Notes: a model not told the origin generated them from the letters alone. Shown: positions 52,158 through 63,057, numbered from the stretch's first letter. The stretch is DNA of 64,000 bases from Roseateles aquatilis (GCF_002205645.1 NZ_NIOF01000014.1:89502-153501), one strand, 5' to 3'. Program-made: numbers and translations.

Positions 52158-53105
52158 TCAGTCGGCCCCGCCCGGCGCCACGCGCGCCTGCTCGACGAGG
52201 TCGCGCGTCAACGGCGGCGCGAAGGTCTCGATGAACGCGTAGACGTAGTCGCGCAGATAGGCGTCGCGTCGCACCGCGAGCCGCGTCAGGTTGTCCGCGA
52301 AGAGATGGCGCGCGTCGATCGAGCGCAGCAGTCGGTCGCGCTCCTCGTCGAACGCGATCGCCGCCACGATGCCCACGCCCAGGCCCAGCTCGACGTAGGT
52401 CTTGATCACGTCCGCGTCCATCGCCACCAGCACGACGTTGAGGTCCAGCCCGGCGCTGGCGAAGGCGTCGTCGATGTGCGAGCGGCCGGTGTAGCCCGAC
52501 TCGTAGGTGATGACGGGGAACTGCGCCAGGCGCTCCAGCGTCAGCGGCGTGCCCGCGGCGGCCTCGGCCTGGAGCGGGTGGTCCGGCGGCACCAGCACCG
52601 TGTGGGTCCAGCGGTAGCAGGGCAGCGTCAGCAGTTGCGAATGCGAGGCCAGCGCCTCGGTGGCGATGCCGATGTCGGCCTCGCCGTCGATCAGCAGCTT
52701 GGCGACCTGCTGCGGCGAGCCTTGCGTGAACTGCAGGCTGACCTCCGGATGCGAGTCGCGGAAGTCCCGCACCGCCGGCGGCAGCGCGTAGCGCGCCTGG
52801 CTGTGCGTCGCGGCGATGCGCAGGTGGCCGCTGTCGGCGCGGGCGAAATCCTCGCCGGCGCGGCGCAGGTTCTCGGCCTCGCGCAGCAGTCGCTCGACGA
52901 TGGGCATGACGTTGCGTCCGGGCTCGGTGAGACCCGTCAGCCGCTTGCCGGCGCGAACGAAGATGTCGATGCCGAGCTCGTCCTCCAGCTCGCGGATCTG
53001 CCGGCTCACGCCGGGCTGCGAGGTGTGCAGCGCCTGCGCCACCTCGGTCAGGTTGAAGCCGCGGCGCTGGGCCTCGCGGACGGATCGGAGCTGCTGGAAG
53101 TTCAT
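52158..53105 (-). CDS. CysB/Cbl-type LysR regulator, copy 1
   Basis: A 315-residue LysR-family regulator. The start MNFQQLRSVREAQRRGFNLTEVA is the CysB-type HTH with the typical phrase TSQPGVSRQIRELEDELG. The ligand domain keeps the CysB sulfate-site pattern: ATHSQARYALP, TQGSP, ESGYTGRSHID. CysB binds N-acetylserine and activates sulfur genes; Cbl is its paralogue for sulfonate genes. Which role this copy has cannot be told. The 237 bases upstream contain TTGCTTAT-type elements. Confidence 0.93.
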   Translation of the reverse strand: MNFQQLRSVREAQRRGFNLTEVAQALHTSQPGVSRQIRELEDELGIDIFVRAGKRLTGLTEPGRNVMPIVERLLREAENLRRAGEDFARADSGHLRIAATHSQARYALPPAVRDFRDSHPEVSLQFTQGSPQQVAKLLIDGEADIGIATEALASHSQLLTLPCYRWTHTVLVPPDHPLQAEAAAGTPLTLERLAQFPVITYESGYTGRSHIDDAFASAGLDLNVVLVAMDADVIKTYVELGLGVGIVAAIAFDEERDRLLRSIDARHLFADNLTRLAVRRDAYLRDYVYAFIETFAPPLTRDLVEQARVAPGGAD

Positions 53106-53167
53106 CGTTGGGGGAGGCGTCGTCGCGCAGTTCGGAACATCCGATCCGCGTCGAACGAGAATGCAGG

Positions 53168-53233
53168 TTGCTTATGCGGATTGATTATTCGAATCCGCGA
53201 GCGTCCTGTCCTCCAACAAAAATCGATAAGCAA
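53168..53233. promoter_or_regulatory. TTGCTTAT / ATAAGCAA elements before the CysB-like gene
   Basis: TTGCTTAT (53168-53175) and its exact inverse ATAAGCAA (53226-53233) bracket an AT-rich patch. Between them GCGGATT (53176-53182) and AATCCGC (53192-53198) form a perfect dyad. The same octamer pair occurs before the second sbp gene at 58480-58507, suggesting a shared regulator, most simply CysB. Confidence 0.5.
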
Positions 53234-53342
53234 TCCCGTTGCGACGCGGTGCACGAAACCGGGTCAGACACGCGCGCGCGGTCATGCCGATCGAGCCGAT
53301 GTCCGATGCCATCGGCGATCACGGGCATCGCGACGCGGGGGA

Positions 53343-54266
53343 TCAGGCGTCCGGTTCCATCGCCGCGCGCACGGCGTCCTCGGTCAGCTCGGCCACGCAC
53401 TCCTGCAGGAAGCGATACGCGAAGCCGCGCAGGTAGTGGCCGCGCTTGAGCGCGATGCGCGTGGTGTTGGGCGGGAACAGGTGGCTGGCGTCGATCAGTT
53501 GCAGGCCCGAGTCGCGTGTCGGCTCGAAGGCCATCGCGGCGATGACGCCCACGCCCAGCCCCACCTGCACGTAGGTCTTGATCACGTCCGCGTCCAGCGC
53601 CGACATCACCAGGTCCGGCGCCAGGCCCGCCGCCGCGAAGCTCGCGTCGATGCGGGCGCGGCCGGTGTAGCCCTCGTGATACGTGATCAGCGGTTGATCG
53701 GCCAGCGCTTCCAGCGTCAGCGGCTGGCGCGTCAGCGCGTGGCCCTCGGGCACGACGACCGCGTGCCGCCATTCGTAGAACGGGAAGGTCACGAAGGCGT
53801 CGTCCTTGCCCAGCGCCTCCGTGGCGATGCCGACATCGGCCTCGCCGGACTGCAGCAGCGAGACGATCTCCGCCGGGCTGCCCTGGTGCAGCACCAGATG
53901 CACCCGCGGATAGGCGGCCTTGAAGCGTGCCACCACCTGCGGCAGCGCGTAACGCGCCTGCGTGTGCGTGGTGGCGATGGTCAGCTGGCCCTGGTCGGCG
54001 CTGGAGAACTGCTGCGCCAGCCGCTTGATGTTGCGCACGTCCTGCAGCATCCGGTCGACGACGACGGCCAGTTCCTTGCCCGGCTCCGTCAGCCCGAGCA
54101 GGCGCTTGCCACGGCGCTGGAAGAGCTCGACGCCGAGCTCGTCCTCCAGGTCCTTGATGTGCTTGCTGACGCCCGACTGCGAGGTGAACAGCGCCGCCGC
54201 CACCTCGGTCAGGTTGAAGTTCTGCAGCACCGCCTCGCGGACGATGCGCAGCTGTTGAAGGTTCAT
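53343..54266 (-). CDS. cysB: CysB-type LysR regulator, copy 2
   Basis: A 307-residue LysR regulator beginning MNLQQLRIVREAVLQNFNLTEVAAAL, with TSQSGVSKHIKDLEDELG in the HTH and TTHTQARYALPQ, HQGSPAEIV and HEGYTGRARID in the effector domain. It lies 52 bases after cysA on the same strand, the usual place of cysB in the Burkholderiales sulfate operon, so this copy is the better cysB candidate. It is roughly half identical by eye to copy 1 downstream. Confidence 0.93.
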   Translation of the reverse strand: MNLQQLRIVREAVLQNFNLTEVAAALFTSQSGVSKHIKDLEDELGVELFQRRGKRLLGLTEPGKELAVVVDRMLQDVRNIKRLAQQFSSADQGQLTIATTHTQARYALPQVVARFKAAYPRVHLVLHQGSPAEIVSLLQSGEADVGIATEALGKDDAFVTFPFYEWRHAVVVPEGHALTRQPLTLEALADQPLITYHEGYTGRARIDASFAAAGLAPDLVMSALDADVIKTYVQVGLGVGVIAAMAFEPTRDSGLQLIDASHLFPPNTTRIALKRGHYLRGFAYRFLQECVAELTEDAVRAAMEPDA

Positions 54267-54318
54267 GATCGGTGAGGTCCGGGGATCGTCCGCGCCGCGG
54301 CGCGTTGATCGCGGTCGC

Positions 54319-55398
<1,080 letters not shown>

Positions 55399-55482
55399 GT
55401 TTCTTCCTTCACGATGCTGCGGACAAGACGTCCGCCGGGCCGTCCCAAGGACGGCTTGCGCCCCTCGGGGGCCGCGCTGTAC

Positions 55483-56367
55483 TCAGCGCTGGGGGCCAAC
55501 ACGTTCCGCCTGCCATTCCACGAGCTGCTTGAGCCCGAGGGTGACCAGCGCCAGCAGGGCCAGCAGCGACGCGACGGCGAACGCCGCGGCGAATTGATAT
55601 TCGTTGTAGAGGATCTCGACCTGCAGCGGCAGCGTGTTGGTCTGGCCGCGGATGTGGCCCGACACCACCGACACCGCGCCGAACTCGCCGAAGGCGCGCG
55701 CGTTGCACAGGATCACGCCGTACAGCAGGCCCCACTTGATGTTGGGCAGCGTGACATGCCAGAAGGTGCGCCAGCCGCTGGCGCCGAGCACGGTGGCGGC
55801 CTCTTCCTCGTCGCGGCCCTGCGCCTGCATCAGCGGGATCAGCTCCCGGGCGACGAACGGGAAGGTCACGAACACGGTGGCCAGCACGATGCCGGGCACG
55901 GCGAAGATGACCTTGATGTCGTGATCGGCGAGCCAGGGTCCGAACCAGCCCTGCGCGCCGAAGATCAGCACGTAGATCAGGCCGGCCACGACCGGCGAGA
56001 CCGAGAACGGCAGGTCGATCAGCGTGATCAGCAACTGCTTGCCGCGGAAGTCGTGTTTGGTGATGGCCCACGCGGCGCTGACGCCGAAGACGACGTTCAG
56101 CGGCACCGAGATCGCGGCCGCCAGCAGCGTCAGCTTGATCGCGGAGACCGCGTCGGGCTCGATCAGCGAGGCCAGGTAGGTGTCCCAGCCCTTGCGCAGC
56201 GCCTCGGTGAAGACGGCGGCCAGCGGCAGCAGCAGGAACAGCGCGAAGAAGCCCAGGCCCAGCGCCAGCAGCGTCCAGCGCACCCAGCGCTTTTCGGCGG
56301 TGGCGGGATTGCCCTGGTAATGGCCGGCGCCGCGCGCGCGGCCGAGGGAAACAGCAGATCCGGCCAT
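55483..56367 (-). CDS. cysW: Sulfate ABC importer permease CysW
   Basis: A 294-residue permease with about six membrane segments. The EAA-loop region reads [31 protein letters not shown], and the [20 protein letters not shown] stretch is characteristic of CysW. A 25-residue cytoplasmic N-terminus precedes the first helix. It starts one base after the cysT stop, so translation is coupled. Confidence 0.96.
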   Translation of the reverse strand: MAGSAVSLGRARGAGHYQGNPATAEKRWVRWTLLALGLGFFALFLLLPLAAVFTEALRKGWDTYLASLIEPDAVSAIKLTLLAAAISVPLNVVFGVSAAWAITKHDFRGKQLLITLIDLPFSVSPVVAGLIYVLIFGAQGWFGPWLADHDIKVIFAVPGIVLATVFVTFPFVARELIPLMQAQGRDEEEAATVLGASGWRTFWHVTLPNIKWGLLYGVILCNARAFGEFGAVSVVSGHIRGQTNTLPLQVEILYNEYQFAAAFAVASLLALLALVTLGLKQLVEWQAERVGPQR

Positions 56368-56368
56368 G

Positions 56369-57250
56369 TCAGCGCTTTCCGTCCAGCCCGTTGCGGCGCA
56401 GGCTCCACGCCTGCAGGCCGTTGATGCCCAGCAGCAGCAGGAACGAGAACACCAGCATCACGACCGCGATCGCGGTGGCGCCGACGTAGTCGTACTGCTC
56501 GAGCTTGGTGATGATCATCAGCGGCGTGATCTCGCTGACCATGGGCATGTTGCCGGCGATGAAGATCACCGAGCCGTACTCGCCGACGGCGCGCGCGAAG
56601 GCCAGCGCGAAGCCGGTCAGCAGCGCCGGCGTCAGCATCGGCAGCACCACCAGCCGGAAGGCCTGCCAGCGATGCGCGCCGAGCGAGGCGGCGGCCTCTT
56701 CCAGCTCCGTGTCCAGGTCCTCCAGCACCGGCTGCACCGTGCGCACGACGAAGGGCAGCCCGATGAAGATCAGCGCCACCAGCACGCCCAGCGGCGTGAA
56801 CGCCACCTTGATGCCGAGCGGCTCCAGCCAGCTGCCCATCCAGCCGTTGGGCGCGTACAGCGCGGTCAGCGCGATGCCGGCGACGGCGGTCGGCAGCGCG
56901 AAGGGCAGGTCGATCAGCGCGTCGACCAGCTTCTTGCCGAAGAAGTCGTATCGCACCAGCGACCACGCCAGGATGAAGCCGAACACCACGTTGATGCCGG
57001 CCGCCAGCAGCGCCGCGCCGAAGCTCAGCCGGTAGGAGGCCAGCACGCGCGGGGAGGTGGCGGCGTTCCAGAAGGCCTCGGCGCCATGGCCGGCGGACTT
57101 CAGGAAGACCGCGCACAGCGGGATCAGCACCAGCAACGAGAGATAGAAGAGCGTGAAGCCCAGCGTCGGCGCGAAGCCCGGCAGCACGCGGCGGCGCTTG
57201 CGGGCAGGCACCGACGCGGCCGGCGGCGCGGTGAGCACGGCAGTGTTCAT
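56369..57250 (-). CDS. cysT: Sulfate ABC importer permease CysT
   Basis: A 293-residue permease (CysU) with about six membrane segments. [22 protein letters not shown] opens the first helix, [20 protein letters not shown] is family-typical, and the EAA loop is [23 protein letters not shown]. It forms the channel with CysW. It begins 63 bases after the second sbp gene. Confidence 0.96.
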   Translation of the reverse strand: MNTAVLTAPPAASVPARKRRRVLPGFAPTLGFTLFYLSLLVLIPLCAVFLKSAGHGAEAFWNAATSPRVLASYRLSFGAALLAAGINVVFGFILAWSLVRYDFFGKKLVDALIDLPFALPTAVAGIALTALYAPNGWMGSWLEPLGIKVAFTPLGVLVALIFIGLPFVVRTVQPVLEDLDTELEEAAASLGAHRWQAFRLVVLPMLTPALLTGFALAFARAVGEYGSVIFIAGNMPMVSEITPLMIITKLEQYDYVGATAIAVVMLVFSFLLLLGINGLQAWSLRRNGLDGKR

Positions 57251-57313
57251 CGATGGAGCGGAAAGGAAGGAGCGGACGGGGGCAGGGACGGGCGATCGGA
57301 GGGCCGGGCGCGA

Positions 57314-58369
57314 TCAGCGCTTGGCGGCCATGATCTGATCGTAGGTTCCGCCGTCGGCGAAGTGGGTTTTCCCGATCTTCGCCCATCCGCCCAGCGTCTG
57401 GTCGACGGTGAACAGCTTGATCGGCGCGAAGCGCTGCGCGTTCTTCTTGAACACCGCCGGATCACGCGGACGGAAGTTGTTGGCCGCGATGATCTCCTGG
57501 CCCTCCGGCGTCCACAGGAAGTCCAGGTAGGCCTTGGCCAGCGCGGCCGTGCCCTTCTTGGCCGCGACCTTGTCGACAACGGCCACCGGCGCGTCGGCCT
57601 CGATGGAGATGCTCGGGTAGACGACCTCGAACTGACCCTTGCCGAACTCGTTCTCGATCAACTCGGCCTCGGATTCAAAGGTCAGCAGCACGTCGCCGAT
57701 GCCGCGCTGCGTGAAGGTGGTGGTGGCGCCGCGGCCGCCGCCGTCCAGCACCGGCACGTTGGCCAGCACCTTGGCGACGAAGTCCTTGGCCTGCGCCTCG
57801 GTGCCGCCCTTGGCGATCACGCTGCCCCACGCGGCCAGGTAGCCATAACGGCCGTTGCCGGTGACCTTGGGGTTGGGGATGATCACCGCCACGCCGCCGC
57901 GCGCCAGGTCGGCCCAGTCCTTGATGCCCTTGGGATTGCCCTTGCGGACCAGGAACAGCATCGTCGAGCTGTACGGCGCCGCGCCGTTGGGGAACTTGCT
58001 GCGCCAGTCGGCGCCGGTCAGGCCCTTCTCGGCCAGCGTGTCGACGTCGGTGGCCTGGTTCATCGTCACCACGTCGGCCTCCAGGCCGCCGATCACCGAG
58101 CCGATCTGCTTGGACGAGCCGCCGTGCGACTGGTTCACCGTGATCGTCTGGCCGGTCTTGGCCTTGTAGGCGGCGACGAAGGCGGGATTGATCTGCTTGT
58201 AGAGCTCGCGCGCCACGTCGTAGGACACGTTCAGCAGCGTCGTCGGCTGCTGCTGGGCCAGCGCCAGCACCGGCGCGCCCAGCAGCGGCACCGCGGCCGC
58301 CAGCATCAGGGCGCGACGACGGGTCACGGCGGACAGGAGGGCGGTCTTCTGGGCGTTCTTGTGGGTCAT
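57314..58369 (-). CDS. sbp: Sulfate-binding periplasmic protein, copy 2
   Basis: A 351-residue binding protein heading the sbp-cysTWA-cysB operon. The signal is twin-arginine-like (VTRRRALMLAAAVPLLGAPVLALAQ). [44 protein letters not shown] and GGRGATTTFTQRGIGDVLLTFESEA are the Sbp sulfate-site motifs. About half of its residues agree with copy 1 by eye. CTTAT-type elements upstream suggest CysB control. Confidence 0.95.
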   Translation of the reverse strand: MTHKNAQKTALLSAVTRRRALMLAAAVPLLGAPVLALAQQQPTTLLNVSYDVARELYKQINPAFVAAYKAKTGQTITVNQSHGGSSKQIGSVIGGLEADVVTMNQATDVDTLAEKGLTGADWRSKFPNGAAPYSSTMLFLVRKGNPKGIKDWADLARGGVAVIIPNPKVTGNGRYGYLAAWGSVIAKGGTEAQAKDFVAKVLANVPVLDGGGRGATTTFTQRGIGDVLLTFESEAELIENEFGKGQFEVVYPSISIEADAPVAVVDKVAAKKGTAALAKAYLDFLWTPEGQEIIAANNFRPRDPAVFKKNAQRFAPIKLFTVDQTLGGWAKIGKTHFADGGTYDQIMAAKR

Positions 58370-58479
58370 GGCAAGCGGTCGTGGAGACGTGGGATCGGGT
58401 GACGAGGACGGACGACGGACCTTGTCGGGCTGTGAAGCTTGCCAACAAGTCCTTATTCTCGGAACGATTGTTTGAGCAT

Positions 58480-58507
58480 TTGCTTATCTCGCATAAGGAA
58501 TAAGCAA
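58480..58507. promoter_or_regulatory. Nested CTTAT dyads before the sulfate operon
   Basis: TTGCTTAT (58480-58487) and ATAAGCAA (58500-58507) are perfect inverses 12 bases apart, and inside them CTTAT (58483-58487) pairs with ATAAG (58493-58497). Another CTTATTC lies at 58452. Arrays of such convergent TTAT/ATAA elements fit known CysB-binding regions loosely. The octamer recurs before the first CysB-like gene. Confidence 0.5.
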
Positions 58508-58981
58508 GCGATCGAGTGACCCCATCGCCATCGGCGAGAAGCGGCCGGGGGGAGGTGGGACAGGCGCGGGGACGTCGAGGCGTTGGACGACGGCACGCTG
58601 AAAGGCGCCAGGATCGTGACCGACACCGCCGGAAGCGCCTCCCCCAAGACCCCGAGGGCGGCCCCGGTCACGACCTGGGCTTTCACCATGCCTTTCCGGT
58701 GGCCCTACAACCGCCGCCGGCGGGGGCGACATGGACGCGCCCCGTGCATCGCAGTCTGCGACCGCGGGCTGCGGCGCGCCAATGCGCAATCGGCGCATGC
58801 TGCTGCGCGGCGCTCATAAGCCCCGGCGGCGCGGGGCGACCCGACGGGCGGCTCCGGTCCCGCGCCCGTCCCGCCTTCATCGCCCCGAGGGGTGGGCGGG
58901 TGGCGGCGACGATTCTTCTGGGCTAGGCTGGGGCCTTCTCATCGGTAGCGCGCGGTGCCGCGCGCGAGGAGCCAGCGTCCC
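58508..58981. other. Intergenic region, no gene seen
   Basis: About 470 bases of GC-rich sequence with several short frames, none with a convincing start site or protein-like composition. A GCCCC/GGGGC hairpin lies near 58822. A GAGGAG-like stretch at 58967 precedes the GAF gene. Confidence 0.5.
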
Positions 58982-59482
58982 ATGATGACCGCCCCGATCC
59001 CCGAGAACGAAGCCCAGCGGCTGCAGGCCCTGCGCGAGCTGCTGATCCTGGACTCGCCGCCGGAGGAGCGCTTCGATCGCATCGTGCAGTTCGCCGCCGA
59101 GGAATTCGGCGTGCCGATCGCCTTGCTGAGCCTGGTCGACACCAACCGCCAGTGGTTCAAGGCCCGCTTCGGCCTGTCGGTGTGTGAGACGGGGCGAGAC
59201 GTCTCGTTCTGCGGCCACGCGATCCATGCGCCGGAGGTGATGGTGGTGAGCGACGCGACGGAGGATCCGCGCTTCGCGGACAACCCGATGGTGACCGGGC
59301 CGCCGCACATCCGCTTCTATGCCGGCGCGCCGCTGGAGATCCGGCCCGGCGTGCGCCTGGGCACCCTGTGCCTGATCGACCGACGCCGCCGCACGCTGGA
59401 CGAGGCCGATCTGGCCATCCTGATGAGCCTGCGCGATCTGGCGGTCGCGGAGTTGATGGGCCAATCGCTGGAGCAGGCCTGA
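58982..59482 (+). CDS. GAF-domain protein
   Basis: A 166-residue single GAF domain: LRELLILDSPPEERFDRIVQ, ALLSLVDTNRQWFKARFGL, DVSFCGHAIHAPEVMVVSDA and GAPLEIRPGVRLGTLCLIDRR are typical of the GAF group found beside diguanylate cyclases and histidine kinases. No output domain is attached. The next gene, an atypical receiver, overlaps its stop by one base, so the two probably act together. Start codons at 58982 and 58985 are both possible. Confidence 0.92.
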   Translation: MMTAPIPENEAQRLQALRELLILDSPPEERFDRIVQFAAEEFGVPIALLSLVDTNRQWFKARFGLSVCETGRDVSFCGHAIHAPEVMVVSDATEDPRFADNPMVTGPPHIRFYAGAPLEIRPGVRLGTLCLIDRRRRTLDEADLAILMSLRDLAVAELMGQSLEQA

Positions 59483-59928
59483 TGCCGCACGGTGCGCAAC
59501 GTCAATTGCTGCTGGTCGACCCGCACTCGCTGTTCCGCCGCACGGTGGCGATGGTGGCGCGGCAGTTGCAAATCGCGGAGGTGCACGAGTGCAGCAGCCA
59601 CGAGGCGGCGCAGCGCCTGCTCGAGCATCAGGCGATGGACGGGCTGCTGCTCGACATCGGCCAGGGGCTGGACGCGCTGGCGCTGCTGCAGAGCGTGCGC
59701 GCCGGCGCGCTGCGCTGTCCGGCGGCCACGCCGGTGGCGCTGACCGCCGAGGCCTGCGATCTGTCCACCGCGCAGCTCTACAAGGAGCTGCACGTGCGGC
59801 GGATCATGCTGAAGCCGTTCAAGGTGAAGACGGCGCTGGAGGTGATCCAGGACCTGGCGCGGCCGGCCGCGTCGCCGCCACCGCCCTTCGGCGGCGTCGA
59901 GGCACCGCGTCGCCAGACGGCGGACTGA
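59482..59928 (+). CDS. Stand-alone receiver-like protein
   Basis: A 148-residue CheY-like protein. QLLLVDPHSLFRRTVAMVA holds the first acidic site, with Asp-Pro where most receivers have Asp-Asp. GLLLDIGQGLD carries the likely phospho-acceptor Asp, PVALTAEA the switch Thr and RIMLKPFKV the conserved Lys-Pro. So most of the phosphorylation site remains. A short Pro-rich tail follows. The start ATG overlaps the GAF stop (TGATG). No histidine kinase is adjacent. Confidence 0.85.
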   Translation: MPHGAQRQLLLVDPHSLFRRTVAMVARQLQIAEVHECSSHEAAQRLLEHQAMDGLLLDIGQGLDALALLQSVRAGALRCPAATPVALTAEACDLSTAQLYKELHVRRIMLKPFKVKTALEVIQDLARPAASPPPPFGGVEAPRRQTAD

Positions 59929-59931
59929 CGC

Positions 59932-60744
59932 TCACTCCACCCAGTGCCGCGCCAGCCACGGCGTCGGCCTCACGTAGCGGCGCAAGTGGCGCCAGCGGTG
60001 CGTCACGCCCTTGGCGAAGGCGGCTCGCACGTGCTGCCAGGGGCTCTCGTGCGCCGGCTCCTGCTGCGTCCAGCGGCCCACGAGCACGTCGCCCGGATTC
60101 GGCCCGCCGGGGAAGGTGACGATCCGGGCGCCCGACGGCAGCCGCGCCGGCATGAAGTAGCGCAGCGGAAACGGCGGCAGGCAGTGCAGCCGGAAGTGGC
60201 GCGTCCACAGATGCGGCCAGTACTTGATGCCGCCGGGCACGGCGGCGGTGACGAAATGCTGCTCGAAGCCGTGCCGGTCGGACACGCCCTGCGGATCGGC
60301 GCGGAAGTCGCGGAGGATGTGCGGATGACGGCCCACCGGGAAGCGGAACACCGAGGTCTGCCCCAGCTTCTGCAGCGGCTTGGCCCAGTTGCGGGCCAGC
60401 ACCACGTCGTCGGGATGGCCGTGGGTGAAGTAGCCGTCGATGTTGTCGACGATCACCGAGTCCAGATCGATGAACAGCACCGGGCCGGACAGGCCGGTCT
60501 TCTCGCCGAGGTCTTCGCTCCACAGCACCAGCTTGCGCCACTTGCCCATCGAGCGCTTGGGCCAATCGCAGCCCAGCTCGGGCAGGTCGTAGGCATTGAC
60601 CTCGGGGCGCAGGCCGTCGGCGTCGTCGGTCAGGCAGACCAGCCGGAAGTCGCCGCTGACGTGGCGGCGCAGCATGCCGTAGAGGCGGTTGACATACTCG
60701 GCGCCATAGGCGGCGCCCCACTTCACGCAGATCACTTGTTTCAT
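59932..60744 (-). CDS. Glycosyltransferase-like protein with DxD motif
   Basis: A 270-residue protein beginning MKQVICVKWGAAYGAEYVNRLY. The segment GPVLFIDLDSVIVDNID contains a DLD motif as in GT-A-fold transferases (compare GT8), and DFRLVCLTDD is also typical. I cannot name the donor or acceptor. A GGGGGAG ribosome site before the ATG at 60744 supports the start. It converges on the receiver gene with only 3 bases between stops. No other polysaccharide genes are near. Confidence 0.78.
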   Translation of the reverse strand: MKQVICVKWGAAYGAEYVNRLYGMLRRHVSGDFRLVCLTDDADGLRPEVNAYDLPELGCDWPKRSMGKWRKLVLWSEDLGEKTGLSGPVLFIDLDSVIVDNIDGYFTHGHPDDVVLARNWAKPLQKLGQTSVFRFPVGRHPHILRDFRADPQGVSDRHGFEQHFVTAAVPGGIKYWPHLWTRHFRLHCLPPFPLRYFMPARLPSGARIVTFPGGPNPGDVLVGRWTQQEPAHESPWQHVRAAFAKGVTHRWRHLRRYVRPTPWLARHWVE

Positions 60745-61093
60745 CGAGGCTCCCCCAGGCACGCGGTCTTTGTCGCGCGGACCGCCGACCACCGCGCACT
60801 CTAGGAACCGCGTTTTTCTCGCTTAGCGCTCAAGGTAAAGATGGATTGCCGCCCCGGCCGTTCTCGCACGGCGCGCGTGACCAGACGTATCGAGTCGTGC
60901 GGTACGGCATCGACGCGGGCGGTCTCTGCACCGAAACGCCGGACCGTGCGATGAGCGCTCGAGGACGGTGTCGCGCGCCGAAGCCGACAACGGGAAGACG
61001 GGCGGAAGAACGGAGCGCATATGAGGTTTGCGCGCTTGGACATGCCGTGACCTTCGTTCTCGCGAGGAAGGGCGGTGTCTAGAGTCGGTGGCC
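60745..61093. other. Divergent intergenic region, no gene seen
   Basis: A 349-base gap between the divergent glycosyltransferase-like and TauD genes. Short frames in it lack ribosome binding sites and protein-like composition. It must contain the promoters of both genes. I see no TTGCTTAT element here, unlike the sulfate operon. Confidence 0.5.
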
Positions 61094-62020
61094 ATGACTG
61101 CCCTCGCCCCTCCCCTCGATGACCGGCTCCGGCCGCCCGCTCCCCGCGATGCCGACGGGCCGCCGCAGGACTTCGACATTCACGCCTTCGACGCGCCGCT
61201 CGGCGCCGAGGTGCTGGGGCTGGACCTGACGCGGCCGTTGAACGACGCCGACTTCGCCCGCCTGCATCGCGCCCATCTCGATCACCACGTACTGGTGTTC
61301 CGCGACCAGCGCATCACGCCGGCGCAGCACATCGCGTTCAGCCGCCGCTGGGGACCGCTGCAGATCCACGTGCTGCGCAACTTCCAGCTGGCCGGCCATC
61401 CGGAGATCCTGCAGGTGTCCAACGTCCGGGATGCCGAAGGGCGGCCGGTGGGCCTGGGTGACGCGGGGTTGTTCTGGCACTCCGACCTGTCCTACAAGGA
61501 GCGCCCCAGCCTCGGCTCGCTGCTGCACGCGCAGGAGCTGCCGGCGGAAGGCGGCGACACGCTCTTCGCCAACCAGCACCTGGCCTACGACGGCCTGCCG
61601 CTGGCGCTGAAGACCGCCATCGCCGGCCGCCGCGCGGAGCACAGCTACCTGGCCCGCTACGAGGAGCTGCGTGCCCGCAATCCGTGGCGTCCGAAGCTGA
61701 CGCCGGAGCAGATCGCCGAGGTCAGGCCGGTGGCGCAGCCCATCGTGCGCGTGCACCCGGAAACCGGCCGACCCGCGCTTTTCGTCAGCGAGCATTTCAC
61801 GACGCGCATCCTGGACGTGAGCGAGGACGAGAGCCGCGACCTGCTGGCGCAGCTCTTCGAGCATGCCAGCCGCAAGAGCGTCGTGTACCGCCACCGCTGG
61901 CAGCCGCACGACCTGGTGTTCTGGGACAACCGCTCGCTGCTGCATCTGGCCACCGGCTGTCCGGACCACATCCGCCGCCACCTCTACCGCACCACCATCG
62001 AAGGCGACGTGCCCGCATGA
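61094..62020 (+). CDS. TauD/TfdA-family Fe(II)/2-oxoglutarate dioxygenase
   Basis: A 308-residue oxygenase. The iron ligands are His129 and Asp131 in FWHSDLSY and His284 in NRSLLHLATG; the 2-oxoglutarate Arg is in RRHLYRTTI. FDAPLGAEVLGLDLTRPL is the usual N-terminal strand. TauD itself releases sulfite from taurine; other members act on alkyl sulfates, 2,4-D and more. It overlaps the binding-protein gene by ATGA and lies in an ABC uptake operon, as for sulfonate or sulfate-ester use, so a sulfur-scavenging role is likely (inference). Confidence 0.92.
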   Translation: MTALAPPLDDRLRPPAPRDADGPPQDFDIHAFDAPLGAEVLGLDLTRPLNDADFARLHRAHLDHHVLVFRDQRITPAQHIAFSRRWGPLQIHVLRNFQLAGHPEILQVSNVRDAEGRPVGLGDAGLFWHSDLSYKERPSLGSLLHAQELPAEGGDTLFANQHLAYDGLPLALKTAIAGRRAEHSYLARYEELRARNPWRPKLTPEQIAEVRPVAQPIVRVHPETGRPALFVSEHFTTRILDVSEDESRDLLAQLFEHASRKSVVYRHRWQPHDLVFWDNRSLLHLATGCPDHIRRHLYRTTIEGDVPA

Positions 62021-63057
62021 AACTCGACCGCTCCATTGCCTCGCCCCTGCGCCGCTCGGCGCGTGGGCTGATCGCCGCCGTGCTCGGCACCACGCTGGGC
62101 CTGGGCGCGCTGTCCGCGCACGCCGAGGGCCAGATCCGCATCGCCGAGCAGTTCGGCATCGTCTACCTGCTGCTGAACGTGGCGCAGGACCAGCAACTGA
62201 TCGAGAAGCACGGCAAGGCGGCCGGTGTCGACATCAAGGTGCAGCGCGTGCAGCTGTCCGGCGGACCGGCGATCAACGAGGCGCTGCTGTCGGGCAGCAT
62301 CGACATCGCGGGCGCCGGCGTCGGACCCCTGCTGACCTTGTGGGACAAGACACAGGGCAGGCAGAACGTGCGAGGCATCGCGTCGCTGGGCAACTTCCCG
62401 TACTACCTGACGAGCAGCAACCCGGCGGTCAAGACCATCGACGACTTCAGCGACAAGGACCGGATCGCATTGCCGGCGGTCGGCGTGTCGGTGCAGTCGC
62501 GCATCCTGCAACTGGCCTCCGCCAGGCGCTGGGGCGACGCCCAGTTCAACAAGCTCGATCGCCTGCAAGTCGCGCTGCCTCACCCGGAAGCGACCGCCGC
62601 GCTGATCAAGGGCGGCACCGAGATCAACGCCCACTTCGGCAACCCGCCCTTCCAGGAGCAAGGCCTGGCCGGCAACCCGAACGTGCACATCGTGCTCAAC
62701 AGCTATGAGGTGCTGGGCGGGCCGGCGTCGGCGACGGTGCTGTACACGACCGAGAAGTTCCGGCGTGACAACCCGAAGACCTACAAGGCCTTCATCGGCG
62801 CGCTGGCCGAGGCGGCCGACTTCATCACCAGGAACCCGGAACGCGCCGCGGACATCTACATCCGCAATGAAAACTCCAAGGTGCCCAAGGAGCTGCTGCT
62901 GAAGGTGATCAAGAACCCCGAGGTGCAGTTCAAGATCACGCCGCAGAACACCTATGCGCTGGCGGCGTTCATGCATCGCGTCGGCGCGATCAAGAACAAG
63001 CCGGCGTCGGCGCAGGATTATTTCTTCGACGATCCACACAACGCGGGCGGGAGCTGA
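62017..63057 (+). CDS. ABC importer substrate-binding protein, SsuA/TauA-like
   Basis: A 346-residue periplasmic protein with a signal peptide ending SAHAEG (about 35). QIRIAEQFGIVYLLLNVAQDQ, QLSGGPAINEALLSGSIDIAGAG and AVGVSVQSRILQLAS are typical of the NMT1/SsuA/TauA group that bind aliphatic sulfonates, nitrate or thiamine precursors. With a dioxygenase of TauD type in front, a sulfonate-like ligand is likely. It overlaps that gene by four bases and is followed by the ATPase after one base. Confidence 0.92.
   Translation: MKLDRSIASPLRRSARGLIAAVLGTTLGLGALSAHAEGQIRIAEQFGIVYLLLNVAQDQQLIEKHGKAAGVDIKVQRVQLSGGPAINEALLSGSIDIAGAGVGPLLTLWDKTQGRQNVRGIASLGNFPYYLTSSNPAVKTIDDFSDKDRIALPAVGVSVQSRILQLASARRWGDAQFNKLDRLQVALPHPEATAALIKGGTEINAHFGNPPFQEQGLAGNPNVHIVLNSYEVLGGPASATVLYTTEKFRRDNPKTYKAFIGALAEAADFITRNPERAADIYIRNENSKVPKELLLKVIKNPEVQFKITPQNTYALAAFMHRVGAIKNKPASAQDYFFDDPHNAGGS

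Noticed and set aside
58583..58819. A 78-codon frame between the sulfate operon and the GAF gene.
   Set aside because: No ribosome binding site and no recognisable or balanced protein composition.
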